In this document: positions 26,029 to 37,421 of the stretch, one piece after another
Layout of the letters: each line of letters starts with the position of its first letter
How positions within the stretch are numbered: position 1 is the first letter of the stretch
DNA from: Bacillus sp. (in: firmicutes)
Lineage (GTDB): Bacteria > Bacillota > Bacilli > Bacillales > Salisediminibacteriaceae
Direction of reading: 5' to 3'
DNA: 38,734 nt
Assembly: GCA_021208645.1 (NCBI GenBank)
Contig: JAJOJL010000135.1
Location: 1-38,734 of the forward strand
Notes under the pieces: model-generated
What the model was told of the DNA's origin: nothing
The model's database searches: none
What the model saw: the letters and a program-made list of their open reading frames with translations, nothing else
Position numbers and translations under genes: made by a program

Positions 26029-26708
26029 AGTTTGCAGTCATCGTGTTTCCAGGCTCCAATTGCGACCTAGACATGTACCATGCAGTCAAAGATGAACTTG
26101 GTGTAGAGGCAGAATATGTATGGCATGATGAAACAAGCCTAGATGGATTTGACGGTGTACTGTTGCCTGGAGGATTCTCCTATGGTGACTACCTCCGTAC
26201 AGGTGCCATTGCTCGATTTTCACCGATTATGGATGCAGTAGTGAAAGCTGCGGAAGCAGGAAAGCCTGTACTTGGCGTTTGTAACGGATTCCAAATTTTA
26301 TTGGAGGCAGGGCTTTTACCAGGTGCAATGCGACGAAACCGCAATCTTAAATTTATATGCCGTCCAGTAAAGCTTGTAGTGGAAAACAATGACACCATGT
26401 TTACAAACAGCTATAAAAAAGATCAGGAAATTACGATTCCAGTTGCCCATGGGGAAGGCAATTACTACTGTGACGAAGAAACATTAGCAACATTAAAAGC
26501 AAACAATCAAATCGTTTTTTCATATAAGCAAGATATTAACGGTTCCGTTAACGATATTGCTGGAATTACAAATGAAGCAGGAAACGTGTTAGGTATGATG
26601 CCGCATCCGGAAAGAGCTGTTGATAGCTTACTAGGCTCTGACGACGGATTAACTTTATTTAAATCGATTTTAAGCCATTGGAGGGAACGCAATGCAATTA
26701 CTTTATGA
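26025..26708 (+). CDS. purQ: FGAM synthase glutaminase subunit PurQ
   Basis: A class I glutamine amidotransferase of 227 residues that supplies ammonia to PurL. The nucleophile is Cys86 in LGVCNGFQ. The His/Glu pair is in [10 protein letters not shown] near the C-terminus. The N-terminus [18 protein letters not shown] is family-typical. Overlaps purS by 4 bp and purL by 17 bp. Confidence 0.97.
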   Translation: MKFAVIVFPGSNCDLDMYHAVKDELGVEAEYVWHDETSLDGFDGVLLPGGFSYGDYLRTGAIARFSPIMDAVVKAAEAGKPVLGVCNGFQILLEAGLLPGAMRRNRNLKFICRPVKLVVENNDTMFTNSYKKDQEITIPVAHGEGNYYCDEETLATLKANNQIVFSYKQDINGSVNDIAGITNEAGNVLGMMPHPERAVDSLLGSDDGLTLFKSILSHWRERNAITL

Positions 26709-28914
26709 ACCAACTCCGCAAATGATTAAAGAACAACGTATCTATGCTGAAATGGGTTTATCAGATGCTGAATTTGAGATGGTAGAAACTATTCTTGGTC
26801 GTCTACCTAATTATACGGAAATTGGACTTTTTTCCGTCATGTGGTCAGAGCATTGCAGCTATAAGAACTCCAAAGTAGTGTTGAAGAAATTCCCGACGAC
26901 AGGGGAAAAAGTACTTCAAGGGCCAGGAGAAGGGGCCGGAATTATTGACATTGGTGACGAACAGGCCGTTGTATTTAAAATTGAAAGCCATAACCACCCG
27001 TCTGCCATTGAGCCGTATCAAGGAGCAGCAACAGGGGTTGGAGGAATCATCCGTGACGTTTTCTCCATGGGAGCGCGTCCTGTTGCTCTCTTAAACTCGT
27101 TACGATTCGGAGAACTGAAGAATCCACGAGTAAAATACTTGTTTGAAGAAGTAGTGGCAGGAATTGCAGGCTACGGTAACTGTATCGGTATTCCTACTGT
27201 AGGGGGAGAGGTTCAATTTGACCCTTGCTACGAAGGTAACCCATTAGTTAATGCCATGTGCGTTGGCTTAATTGACCATAAGGACATTCAAAAGGGGCAG
27301 GCAAAAGGTGTCGGAAACTCTGTTATCTATGTTGGTGCCAGCACAGGCCGTGATGGAATTCACGGTGCTACGTTTGCGTCAGAGGAATTAAGTGAGGCGT
27401 CAGAGGCAAAGCGTCCAGCAGTGCAGGTAGGCGATCCGTTTATGGAAAAACTGTTACTGGAAGCATGTTTAGTAGCGATTAAAAACGATGCCCTTGTTGG
27501 AATTCAAGATATGGGTGCAGCAGGGTTAACATCCTCTTCAGCAGAGATGGCCAGTAAAGCAGGCTCTGGGATTGAAATGGATTTAGATAAAGTACCACAG
27601 CGTGAAAAAGGGATGACTGCATATGAAATGATGCTTTCAGAGTCCCAAGAAAGAATGCTTCTTGTAGTGGAAGCAGGCCGTGAACAAGAAATGATCGATA
27701 TTTTTGAACGATGGGGTCTAGAAGCAGTAGTGGTTGGCCGTGTAACAGATGATAAAAAGCTACGCCTCCTTCATAAAGGGGAAGTAGTGGCAGACGTACC
27801 GGTAGACGCATTGGCAGAAGATGCACCAGTTTATCATAAGCCGTCTGCGGAACCTGCTTACTTTGCTCAGTTCCAACAGGAAGAAGCGTTCCAACCGCAA
27901 GTAGCGAACGTTGGTGAAACATTAAAAGAGCTATTAGCACAACCGACCATTGCAAGTAAAGAATGGGTATATGACCAGTATGATTATATGGTACGAACAA
28001 ATACGGTTGTTGCACCTGGCTCCGATGCTGCTGTTTTACGTATTCGCGGCACAGAAAAGGCGTTGGCAATGACTACAGATTGTAACTCCCGTTATATTTA
28101 TTTAGATCCAGAAGAAGGTGGGAAAATCGCTATCGCAGAAGCAGCAAGAAACCTTGTTTGCTCTGGAGCGAAACCACTTGGAGTTACAGACTGCTTAAAC
28201 TACGGCAACCCGGAAAAACCCGAAATTTTCTGGCAACTGGAAAAGTCAACAGATGGATTAAGCGAAGCTTGTCGAGTCCTTGATACGCCGGTTATCGGTG
28301 GAAATGTATCGTTATATAACGAAACGAACGGAGTTGCCGTTTATCCAACACCGGTCATTGGGATGGTTGGTCTTGTGGAACATGTGGACCATATTACAAA
28401 ACAGCAATTCCAAAACGCTGGTGACTTGATTTATGTAATTGGAGAAGCGGGGGATGACTTTGGTGGAAGCGAACTGCAAAAGCTTCAAAACGGTCATATT
28501 TCTGGTAAAGCACCGGCCATTGATTTAAATGTAGAGAAACTACGTCAAGATCAAGTTTTAGCTGCGATTCAAGCAGGAACGGTGGCATCTGCTCATGATT
28601 TAGCCGAAGGTGGATTCCTCGTTGCGTTAGCGGAGTGTACGTTTGGTACAAACTTTGGTGCAGAAGTGACGATGAACGGCGAAGATGTGGTGAAGGAAAG
28701 CTTTGCAGAAACACCATCTCGCTATCTTATTACCGTTTCTCCTGAGAAAAAAGAGCAGTTTGAGGCTATAGTTCCTGAAGCGGTACAAATCGGGGAAGTA
28801 ACGACTGGCAATAATCTGAGGGTCGTTGATAAAGCTGGCAATGTTGTCGTAGAAGAAGAGGTACAACAACTTGAAGACACATGGAGAGGTGCCATTTCAT
28901 GCTTGCTGAAATAA
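26692..28914 (+). CDS. purL: FGAM synthase large subunit PurL (small type)
   Basis: ATP-dependent formation of FGAM from FGAR. 740 residues, the short PurL type that works with PurS and PurQ (B. subtilis 742). Motifs: [58 protein letters not shown], and in the C-terminal half [12 protein letters not shown] and [15 protein letters not shown]. The start ATG 26692 lies inside purQ behind GGAGGGAACGCA; the end overlaps the purF start by 16 bp. No frame break is seen in this long gene. Confidence 0.97.
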   Translation: MQLLYEPTPQMIKEQRIYAEMGLSDAEFEMVETILGRLPNYTEIGLFSVMWSEHCSYKNSKVVLKKFPTTGEKVLQGPGEGAGIIDIGDEQAVVFKIESHNHPSAIEPYQGAATGVGGIIRDVFSMGARPVALLNSLRFGELKNPRVKYLFEEVVAGIAGYGNCIGIPTVGGEVQFDPCYEGNPLVNAMCVGLIDHKDIQKGQAKGVGNSVIYVGASTGRDGIHGATFASEELSEASEAKRPAVQVGDPFMEKLLLEACLVAIKNDALVGIQDMGAAGLTSSSAEMASKAGSGIEMDLDKVPQREKGMTAYEMMLSESQERMLLVVEAGREQEMIDIFERWGLEAVVVGRVTDDKKLRLLHKGEVVADVPVDALAEDAPVYHKPSAEPAYFAQFQQEEAFQPQVANVGETLKELLAQPTIASKEWVYDQYDYMVRTNTVVAPGSDAAVLRIRGTEKALAMTTDCNSRYIYLDPEEGGKIAIAEAARNLVCSGAKPLGVTDCLNYGNPEKPEIFWQLEKSTDGLSEACRVLDTPVIGGNVSLYNETNGVAVYPTPVIGMVGLVEHVDHITKQQFQNAGDLIYVIGEAGDDFGGSELQKLQNGHISGKAPAIDLNVEKLRQDQVLAAIQAGTVASAHDLAEGGFLVALAECTFGTNFGAEVTMNGEDVVKESFAETPSRYLITVSPEKKEQFEAIVPEAVQIGEVTTGNNLRVVDKAGNVVVEEEVQQLEDTWRGAISCLLK

Positions 28915-30312
28915 AAGGACTAAATGAAGAATGTGGTGTTTTTGGCGTGTGGGGTCATAAAGACCCTGCACCGATTGCCTATTATGGATTGCACAGTCTC
29001 CAGCATAGGGGACAAGAAGGAGCTGGCATCGTTGTAAGTGACGGGGAAAAGCTATTAGCTCATAAAGGTATGGGATTAGTAAACGAAGTTTTTGCCAAAG
29101 GTGAAATCAAAAATATGCCAGGAAAAGGGGCAATTGGCCACGTTCGTTATACAACGGCAGGAGGAAGCAGCCTATTAAATGTGCAGCCGTTTGTTTTTAA
29201 TTCAACTACTGGTAGTCTGGCTCTTGCCCATAATGGAAATTTAGTCAATGCCAATGCCTTAAAGCACCAGCTAGAAAGACAAGGAAGTATCTTTCAAACC
29301 ACATCAGACACAGAAGTAGTTGCCCATCTTATTAAACGAAGTGGGTACGAAACGATTGAAGAACGAATTAAGAATGCTTTAACGATGGTCAAGGGTGCTT
29401 ATGCATTTTTGTTTATGGTAGAAGGAAAATTGATGGCAGCACAAGATCCAAATGGACTTCGACCTTTATCCATTGGGAAACTAGGAGAGGCTTATGTCTT
29501 ATCTTCGGAGACGTGTGCCTTTGATATTATTGGAGCGGAGTATGTACGGGAAGTGGAACCTGGTGAGTTAGTGATCATCGACGATGAAGGACTTCGCAGT
29601 GAGCGTTTTTCTTCTTCTCCAAAACGAGCGATCTGTTCCATGGAATATGTGTATTTTGCACGTCCAGACAGTAACGTGGACCAAATTAACGTCCACCATG
29701 CTCGGAAAAATCTAGGAAAGCAGTTAGCTATGGAACACCCTGTTGAGGCGGATGTAGTGACAGGTGTGCCTGATTCCAGTATTTCAGCAGCTATTGGCTA
29801 TGCGGAAAAAACAGGAATTCCCTACGAGCTTGGGTTAATCAAAAATCGTTATGTTGGCAGAACTTTCATTCAGCCTTCTCAAGAGCTAAGGGAGCAAGGG
29901 GTTAAAATGAAGTTGTCTGCTGTTCGAGGCGTGGTGGAAGGAAAGCGCGTCGTCATGATCGATGACTCCATCGTGAGAGGTACTACAAGCCGAAGAATTG
30001 TTAAATTACTTCGTGAAGCAGGAGCAAAGGAAGTTCATGTAAGAATTAGTGCACCGCCAATAACAAATCCTTGTTTTTACGGGATTGATACCTCTACAAA
30101 AGGTGAACTCATTGCCGCAGTAAAATCTGTGGAAGAAATACGTGAAGAAATCGGTGCTGATACACTCGAGTTTTTTAAGTGTAGAAGGATTGCAAGAAGG
30201 AATTGGTCGTCCTGAACATTTAGAAAACCGTGGACAATGTCTCGCTTGCTTTACAGGACAATATCCAACGGAAATCTATCCAGATACAGATCATCCACAA
30301 GAGAAATACTAA
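28899..30312 (+). CDS. purF: Amidophosphoribosyltransferase (one frameshift near the end)
   Basis: First step of purine synthesis: PRPP plus glutamine to phosphoribosylamine. ATG 28899 follows GGAGAGGTG and gives [12 protein letters not shown], so an 11-residue propeptide is cleaved to expose the catalytic Cys. The PRPP site is [16 protein letters not shown]. The frame breaks in T6 at 30171-30176: one T fewer gives [30 protein letters not shown] and the end [10 protein letters not shown], 470 residues in all. The CLAC pair provides two [4Fe-4S] cysteines in the Bacillus enzyme, so the break would remove part of the cluster site. A structured repeat follows before purM. Confidence 0.95.
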
Positions 30313-30497
30313 ATGGAAAAGAAAAAGTGGCGCTTTTCCACTTTTTCTTTTCCATTGAAGCAATGAGCGGAGCCTTCGCAATCTTTAAAAAGCCTGATAG
30401 GAGGGGGGCTCCTATCAGGCGCGCGACGAGCGAAGCCATTGCAAATGATATAAAGGGAACTGAAAAAAGTGGTGCTTTTCCACTTTTTCTTTTCCAT
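30313..30497. repeat. Hairpin repeat insertion between purF and purM
   Basis: Starting 1 bp after the purF stop: an 18-bp perfect hairpin (ATGGAAAAGAAAAAGTGG 30313-30330 with its complement 30338-30355), a module 30360-30442, and a second copy of the first hairpin (30464-30497). The second hairpin copy matches 30322-30355 over 34 bp with one change. The module has a 12-bp hairpin, GCCTGATAGGAG (30392-30403) with CTCCTATCAGGC (30409-30420), flanked by shoulders shared with the 18.3-kb element. Confidence 0.85.
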
Positions 30498-30518
30498 ATA
30501 CTAAGGAGCGGGATAATC

Positions 30519-31556
30519 ATGTCGAAAGCGTATGAATCGGCTGGCGTTAATATAGAAGCGGGCTATGAAGGGGTACGTCGTATAAAAAAGCATGTTGAAT
30601 CAACGAGACGGCCGGAAGTTCTTGGTGGATTGGGAGGGTTTGGCGGATTATTTGATCTTTCTTCCTTTTCGTACAAGGAGCCTGTCCTCGTTTCTGGTAC
30701 AGATGGAGTAGGAACGAAACTACTAATCGCTCAAGAAATGGGAAAACATGACACCATCGGAATTGATGCGGTCGCCATGTGCGTCAATGATATCGTTGTT
30801 CAAGGTGCGTCACCGTTATTTTTCCTCGATTACTTAGCTTTAGGTGTAAATGACCCAGAAGTGGTAGAACAGGTTGTTGCTGGAATTGCAGAAGGCTGCA
30901 GACAGGCAGGGGCTGCGTTAATTGGCGGTGAGACGGCAGAAATGCCTGGTCTTTATAAGCCGGAAGAATATGATGTGGCTGGATTTGTTGTAGGAATTGC
31001 TGAAAAAAGTGAGCTCTTCAATCCTGCAAATGTTTCTGAAGGTGACGTGTTAATCGGAATTCCTTCTAGTGGCGTCCATAGTAACGGTTTTTCATTAGTG
31101 CGAAAGATTGTCGCAGAACAAGGGTTAAGCTGGCAGGACACTATTGAAGGTACGGATTTATCGTTGGGAGAAGTATTCCTTGAACCAACCCGTATTTACG
31201 TGAAGACGCTCCAACCGTTTTTTTCCACAGGAAAAATACTGGCAGCCGCCCACATTACTGGGGGCGGAGTAATTGAAAATGTGCCGCGAATGCTCCCAGA
31301 AGGACTCGGTGCTGAAATTGATACGGACGCATGGGAAGTCCCTGCTGTATTTAAGTGGCTCGTTGAAAAGGGTAATCTTGATCCACTAGATTTATATGAA
31401 ACGTTCAATGCGGGAATAGGCCTTGTGTTAACGGTAAAAGGGACAGAAGTAAATGCCGTTATGAACACGCTAAAGGAGAATGGTGAAGCACCAGTTGTGC
31501 TTGGACGTGTTATTGAAGGCGTAGGAGTCACCCTTAAAGGAGCTGGAGTCGAATGA
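30519..31556 (+). CDS. purM: AIR synthase (phosphoribosylaminoimidazole synthetase)
   Basis: ATP-dependent ring closure of FGAM to AIR. 345 residues. YESAGVNIEAGYEGVRRIKKH at the start, VSGTDGVGTKLLIA, DIVVQGASPLFFLDYLA, LIGGETAEMPGLY, and AAHITGGGVIENVPRML mark the PurM fold. ATG 30519 after AAGGAG (30503-30508) is the true start. The frame stays open upstream through the hairpin repeat, but that stretch is not PurM sequence. Its stop overlaps purN by ATGA. Confidence 0.96.
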   Translation: MSKAYESAGVNIEAGYEGVRRIKKHVESTRRPEVLGGLGGFGGLFDLSSFSYKEPVLVSGTDGVGTKLLIAQEMGKHDTIGIDAVAMCVNDIVVQGASPLFFLDYLALGVNDPEVVEQVVAGIAEGCRQAGAALIGGETAEMPGLYKPEEYDVAGFVVGIAEKSELFNPANVSEGDVLIGIPSSGVHSNGFSLVRKIVAEQGLSWQDTIEGTDLSLGEVFLEPTRIYVKTLQPFFSTGKILAAAHITGGGVIENVPRMLPEGLGAEIDTDAWEVPAVFKWLVEKGNLDPLDLYETFNAGIGLVLTVKGTEVNAVMNTLKENGEAPVVLGRVIEGVGVTLKGAGVE

Positions 31557-32128
31557 ATCTAGCGGTGTTTGCATCTGGAAATGGCAGTAATTTCGAAGCT
31601 GTTGTGGGGGCAATAAAACGGGGAGAAATTGATGGAGAGGTGAAGCTCCTTGTTTGTGATAAGGAGCAAGCCTATGCCATTGAACGAGCCCGAAACCATG
31701 GAATTCCCGTGTTTGTTTTTAACCCGAAAAATTATTTAGGGAAAGAGGCATACGAGGGGGAAATACTACAGCAGTTAGCGAAATATAAAGTAGAGTTGAT
31801 AATTTTAGCTGGATATATGCGATTAATCGGGCCAACCTTACTAGAGGCATATGAACAACGAATTCTTAATATCCACCCGTCGTTATTACCATCTTTTCCA
31901 GGCCTTGATGCGATCGGTCAAGCCTTTGAGGCGAAAGTGAAGGTAAGTGGTGTTACTGTCCATTATGTTGACGCAGGTATGGATACGGGTCCAATTATTG
32001 AGCAGGAGCCTGTCCGACTTGAAGAAGGGGACACTCGTCAGGAGTTTCAGGAAAAAATTCAGCAAGTAGAGCATCAATTGTATCCAGAGGTAATTCAGGG
32101 TGTGATTGAAAAGATAAGGAGCGTGTAA
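31553..32128 (+). CDS. purN: GAR formyltransferase PurN
   Basis: 10-formyltetrahydrofolate-dependent formyl transfer to GAR. 191 residues. Motifs: [11 protein letters not shown] at the N-terminus, [38 protein letters not shown] with the catalytic Asn-His region, and [16 protein letters not shown] with the catalytic Asp. Starts in the purM stop; purH begins 3 bp after its stop. Confidence 0.96.
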   Translation: MNLAVFASGNGSNFEAVVGAIKRGEIDGEVKLLVCDKEQAYAIERARNHGIPVFVFNPKNYLGKEAYEGEILQQLAKYKVELIILAGYMRLIGPTLLEAYEQRILNIHPSLLPSFPGLDAIGQAFEAKVKVSGVTVHYVDAGMDTGPIIEQEPVRLEEGDTRQEFQEKIQQVEHQLYPEVIQGVIEKIRSV

Positions 32129-32130
32129 CG

Positions 32131-33666
32131 GTGAAGAAGAGAGCATTAGTTAGTGTTTCAGACAAAACAGGAATCATTGAGTTTGTACAAAAACTAGAGG
32201 ACTTAGGCATTGAGATTATTTCAACAGGTGGTACAAAAAAAGCTTTAGCGGAAGCGGGAGTTAAGGTCATTGGAATTGAAGATGTAACGGAATTCCCTGA
32301 AATGATGGATGGCCGTGTCAAAACATTGCACCCTGCTATCCATGGTGGGTTATTGGCGAAACGTGACAACCCTGCTCACATGGCTGCAGCGAAAGAGCAC
32401 GAAATTGAAATGATTGATTATGTCATTGTAAACTTATATCCTTTCCAGGAGACCATTGAAAATCCTGATTCTACTTTTGCAGACGCCATTGAAAATATTG
32501 ATATTGGCGGCCCTTCCATGATTCGCTCGGCAGCGAAAAACCATGCTTCTGTTGCTGTAATTGTGGACGCAGCAGATTATGGTGTTGTGTTGGAAGAGCT
32601 AGAAGCTGATGGTGAATTGTCTGAACAACGAAAACGAAAGCTTGCTGCTAAAGCTTTCCGTCATACAGCTTCCTATGATGCTTTAATTGCTGAATTTTTA
32701 ACAAAGCAAGTGGGGGAGGAAGCCCCAGAAAAACTTACTGTAACATATAATTTGAAGCAAACGCTACGATACGGAGAAAATCCACATCAAAACGCAAGCT
32801 TTTATGTGAGACCATTAGGGAATCCTACTTCCGTTGCACGTGCTACTCAGCTTCATGGAAAAGAGCTTTCCTATAATAATATTAATGATGCAAATGCTGC
32901 GTTGGCGGTAGTCCGTGATTTTCAAGAACCAGCGGTTGCGGCGATCAAACATATGAATCCTTGTGGTGTCGGTGTAGGGGAAACGGTGTATGACGCGTTT
33001 ATGAAAGCCTATGAAGCAGATCCTGTTTCTATTTTTGGTGGGATTATTGCTTCCAACCACCCGGTGGATGGAGCAACTGCTGAAAAAATGAAAGAAATCT
33101 TCTTAGAGATTATTATTGCTCCAGATTTTACGGAGGAAGCATTGGAGATTTTGAAAGTAAAAAAGAATCTTCGTTTATTGAAGCTAGATTTAAGGAAAAA
33201 CAAACCTTCCGAGCGTTTTATTACGAGCGTATCAGGGGGAGCATTAGTACAAGAAGTGGATACATTGACGTTTGAAGATGTGTCTGTTACGAACCCTACA
33301 AAACGGGAGCCGACGGAAGAAGAATGGAAGCAAATGAAAATGGCTTGGAAAGTGGTTAAGCATGTTAAGTCTAATGCAATTGTCTTGGCTCGTGAAGATC
33401 AAACGATCGGAGTTGGTGCCGGTCAAATGAATCGAGTTGGTTCGGCGAAGATTGCCATCGAACAAGCGGGAGATAAGGCGAGTGGCTCCGTCATGGCGTC
33501 AGATGCTTTCTTCCCAATGAGCGACACAGTAGAGGCAGCAGCGAAAGCTGGAATTACGGCCATTATTCAGCCAGGTGGATCAGTGAGAGACCAAGAATCG
33601 ATTGATAAAGCTGATGAGTATGGCATTGCCATGGTCTTTACTGGAGTAAGACATTTTAAACATTAA
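32131..33666 (+). CDS. purH: AICAR transformylase / IMP cyclohydrolase
   Basis: Bifunctional enzyme for the last two steps to IMP. 511 residues. The N-terminal cyclohydrolase has [22 protein letters not shown] and [21 protein letters not shown]. The C-terminal transformylase has [26 protein letters not shown] with the catalytic Lys-His, and [28 protein letters not shown]. The start codon is GTG 32131, 9 nt after TAAGGAG (32115-32121). No defect is seen. Confidence 0.97.
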   Translation: MKKRALVSVSDKTGIIEFVQKLEDLGIEIISTGGTKKALAEAGVKVIGIEDVTEFPEMMDGRVKTLHPAIHGGLLAKRDNPAHMAAAKEHEIEMIDYVIVNLYPFQETIENPDSTFADAIENIDIGGPSMIRSAAKNHASVAVIVDAADYGVVLEELEADGELSEQRKRKLAAKAFRHTASYDALIAEFLTKQVGEEAPEKLTVTYNLKQTLRYGENPHQNASFYVRPLGNPTSVARATQLHGKELSYNNINDANAALAVVRDFQEPAVAAIKHMNPCGVGVGETVYDAFMKAYEADPVSIFGGIIASNHPVDGATAEKMKEIFLEIIIAPDFTEEALEILKVKKNLRLLKLDLRKNKPSERFITSVSGGALVQEVDTLTFEDVSVTNPTKREPTEEEWKQMKMAWKVVKHVKSNAIVLAREDQTIGVGAGQMNRVGSAKIAIEQAGDKASGSVMASDAFFPMSDTVEAAAKAGITAIIQPGGSVRDQESIDKADEYGIAMVFTGVRHFKH

Positions 33667-33709
33667 TGGAAGTACGGAAAATCGCTTTTGCACGAAAATT
33701 AATGAATAA

Positions 33710-35005
<1,296 letters not shown>

Positions 35006-35028
35006 AATAGGTTTTTGATTGAAGAGTT

Positions 35029-35068
35029 GCGGTATGAGGGGGATTTCCTGAATGCCGCTTTTTTTTTT
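35029..35068 (+). terminator. pur operon terminator
   Basis: GCGGTAT (35029-35035) pairs with ATGCCGC (35052-35058), with one G-U-type pair and further pairing inside, followed by ten T. A second T run follows closely. Confidence 0.9.
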
Positions 35069-35198
35069 GTTTTTTTTTGGTTTTGAGGGTTTTTACAAAA
35101 CTATTGTAGAAATGGATTCTTCAAAGACAGGCTAGGGGTGCTGTTTTTGGGAAAAGCGGGTGTTTGAACCCAATTCAAGACATCAAAGTGGCAATTAA

Positions 35199-35229
35199 AA
35201 CAAGCTGCCCAACCAAAAGGCAGCTTGTT
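35199..35229 (-). terminator. Terminator of the DUF2892 gene
   Basis: AACAAGCTGCC (35199-35209) pairs with GGCAGCTTGTT (35219-35229). Read on the minus strand the stem ends in GTTTTAATT, just after the stop of the minus-strand gene. Confidence 0.85.
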
Positions 35230-35246
35230 ACAAAACTATCTTAATA

Positions 35247-35534
35247 TTACTGCTGAACATCCGCAGGAGCTTCTGCGCCAGTATCCACTTCTTCATAATA
35301 TTCATCATCATAATCTTCATCTTCTTCGTAGTAATACACCGATTCCTCAAATAAATACGTTAACGGGCAAAATCGTGTAATCCCTTCAGCGACCTTCATG
35401 GCTCCTAAAATACAAGCAACAAAAGGCATGGTTTCATAAGGTCTTTTGACCAGCTTTGACGTTGCCCATGCAACGATTGTCAACCCACAGGTAATTCGAA
35501 CTAACGCATTTACTAAACCGATATTCTGTCTCAT
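35247..35534 (-). CDS. DUF2892 small membrane protein with acidic tail
   Basis: 95 residues. MRQNIGLVNALVRITCGLTIVAWATSKL and PYETMPFVACILGAMKVAEGITRFCPLTYLF are the two membrane segments of the DUF2892 (YgaP-like) family, including the conserved FCPLTYLF ending. The last 30 residues are almost all Glu, Asp and Tyr, which is unusual for the family. The start ATG 35534 follows GGAGGTTAG. Function unknown; some relatives are fused to rhodanese domains. It sits alone between pur and yerA on the opposite strand. Confidence 0.82.
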   Translation of the reverse strand: MRQNIGLVNALVRITCGLTIVAWATSKLVKRPYETMPFVACILGAMKVAEGITRFCPLTYLFEESVYYYEEDEDYDDEYYEEVDTGAEAPADVQQ

Positions 35535-35549
35535 TTTCTAACCTCCAAA

Positions 35550-35584
35550 TTTAACGAATTTGTAATATAATCTTTTAACGAATT
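35550..35584. promoter_or_regulatory. Direct repeats between divergent DUF2892 and yerA genes
   Basis: TTTAACGAATT occurs at 35550-35560 and again at 35574-35584, 24 bp apart, with TATAAT-like sequence between. The word also resembles the array A stem arm. It could be an operator or part of overlapping promoters. Confidence 0.3.
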
Positions 35585-35639
35585 AAAGTGAAAGTATGTT
35601 ACGATAAGAAATAACATTTCATGAATTTGGGTGATGGAG

Positions 35640-37390
35640 ATGGTTAAAAGGCTTTTCACATTATTGGACAAAAAAAAGAAATTCGCAGGCAACTAGAAGT
35701 TGTTCGAGGAAATATATCACCAACAAAGCTCATTATAAATGCCACATGGTTAAACAGCGTGAGAAAATGCTGGATGAAAGGGAATATATGGATTTATAAT
35801 GATCGGATTATTTATGTTGGAGATGAACTCCCAAAATGTAAATCAGAACAAATGGAAGTATTTGATGCTTCCAATTTATTAGCTGTACCAGGATATATTG
35901 AACACCATGCTCACCCGTTTCAGTTATATCATCCCCTTACATTGGCTCAATATGCATCAGAACGGGGAACGACGACCCTGATTAACGATAATTTATTTTT
36001 GTTTTTACATTTATCGAAAAAGAAAGCGCTTACTTTAATTGAGGATATACAAAAAACACCGGCAACTATGTTGTGGTGGGCTCGTTATGACGCACAAACA
36101 GAATTAAACAACGGTGATGATATTTTCTCCTATTCCAATATGAAGGCATGGCTGGATCATCCGTATGTTGTCCAAGGAGGGGAACTGACTGATTGGCTTA
36201 GCGTCCTAAATGGGGATGACAACATTCTCCATTGGATGCAGGAGACAAAGGATGTGAGAAAGCCAATCGAAGGACATTTTCCTGGTGCTGGGGAAAAAAC
36301 TTTAACACAGATGGCTCTATTAGGTGTTGATGGTGATCACGAGTCAATGTCCGGTGAGGATGTCCTTAAACGGTTGGATATGGGAATGGCCACATCCATT
36401 CGTTATTCTTCCATTCGTCCTGATTTGCCCAAAATACTATCTGAACTGCACGAAATTGGTTTTGACCAATATAATCGTCTGTTAATGACAACAGACGGCT
36501 CTCCACCTGCTTTTATGAAAGAAGGGGTGATGGACCACCTTATTAAGCTTGCTGTTGAAAATGGTGTGCCTTTTATGGAAGCGGTTGGTATGTGTACGTT
36601 TAATGTTGCCAAGCATTATCATATGGATGATGTCTTAGGAATGATTGCACCTGGGAGACTTGCAAATATTAACTTCCTTACTTCGGAAGAACAACCGTTA
36701 CCTGCACATGTACTGGCCAAGGGAGAATGGGTGCGAAGAGATCATCAAGGTTGCTTCCCAAAAAAGGCATTCCCTTGGGAAAACTATGATTTAAAGTCGT
36801 TGGAGATTGATTGGGAGCTAACAGAGGAAGACTTCCACTTTTCCTTGCCTGTTGGGCTGGAAATGGTAAATGAGGTAATTGTTAAGCCTTACAGAATTAC
36901 ACAAGATTTAACAAATATCAGTTTAAAAGAAGATAGTAATGAATGCTTCTTTATGTTCGTGGACCGTAAAGGGAAATGGACTGTTAGCACAGCAGTTAAA
37001 GGATTTGCCAAAAATATCTATGGCTTTGCCAGTTCCTACTCCAATACTGGCGATATTATCTTAATTGGGAAAAGTAAAGAAGGAATTCTCAAAGCCTTTA
37101 AAGAATTAAAGAAACAGGGCGGAGGGATTGTACTCCTTGATTCCAATAATCCTGCCGTTACAATACCATTAAGTTTGTCAGGCCTTATGTCTGAAAGTTC
37201 CATGGAAACTATTGCTGAAGAGGAAGATAGACTAAAAGAGGCGTTAACAGAACGAGGCTACCCCTTTAATGACCCTATTTACAGTTTGTTATTTTTCTCG
37301 GCTACACACTTACCTTATATTCGAATTACACAAAAAGGGATCTTTGATGTGAAAAAGAAAAAAGTACTCTTTCCTTCGATTATGCGTTAA
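35640..37390 (+). CDS. yerA: Adenine deaminase-like amidohydrolase YerA (one frameshift near the start)
   Basis: A metal-dependent hydrolase of the adenine deaminase family. The HxH metal motif is in VPGYIEHHAHPF; IEGHFPGAGEKTL, DGDHESMSGEDVLKRLDMG and LLMTTDGSPP follow, and it ends FDVKKKKVLFPSIMR like B. subtilis YerA. An in-frame GTG at 35759 gives only 543 residues. The preceding codons, read without a start, encode KEIRRQLEVVRGNISPTKLIINATWLN, which is clearly family sequence. Adding one A to the A8 run at 35670-35677 joins them to ATG 35640 (GGTGAT upstream), giving 583 residues (B. subtilis 580). Synteny puts it after pur, as in B. subtilis. The natural substrate is unproven. Confidence 0.87.
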
Positions 37391-37421
37391 ACTATAAAAG
37401 TAGATAGGGAAAGGCTGGTAT

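Noticed and set aside
30237-30518. N-terminal extension of PurM
   Set aside because: The open frame runs through purF tail and hairpin repeats; PurM itself begins at ATG 30519 with a good ribosome-binding site.
30251-30520. Minus-strand ORFs between purF and purM
   Set aside because: They are translations of the palindromic repeats (MEKKKWK-type strings on both strands).
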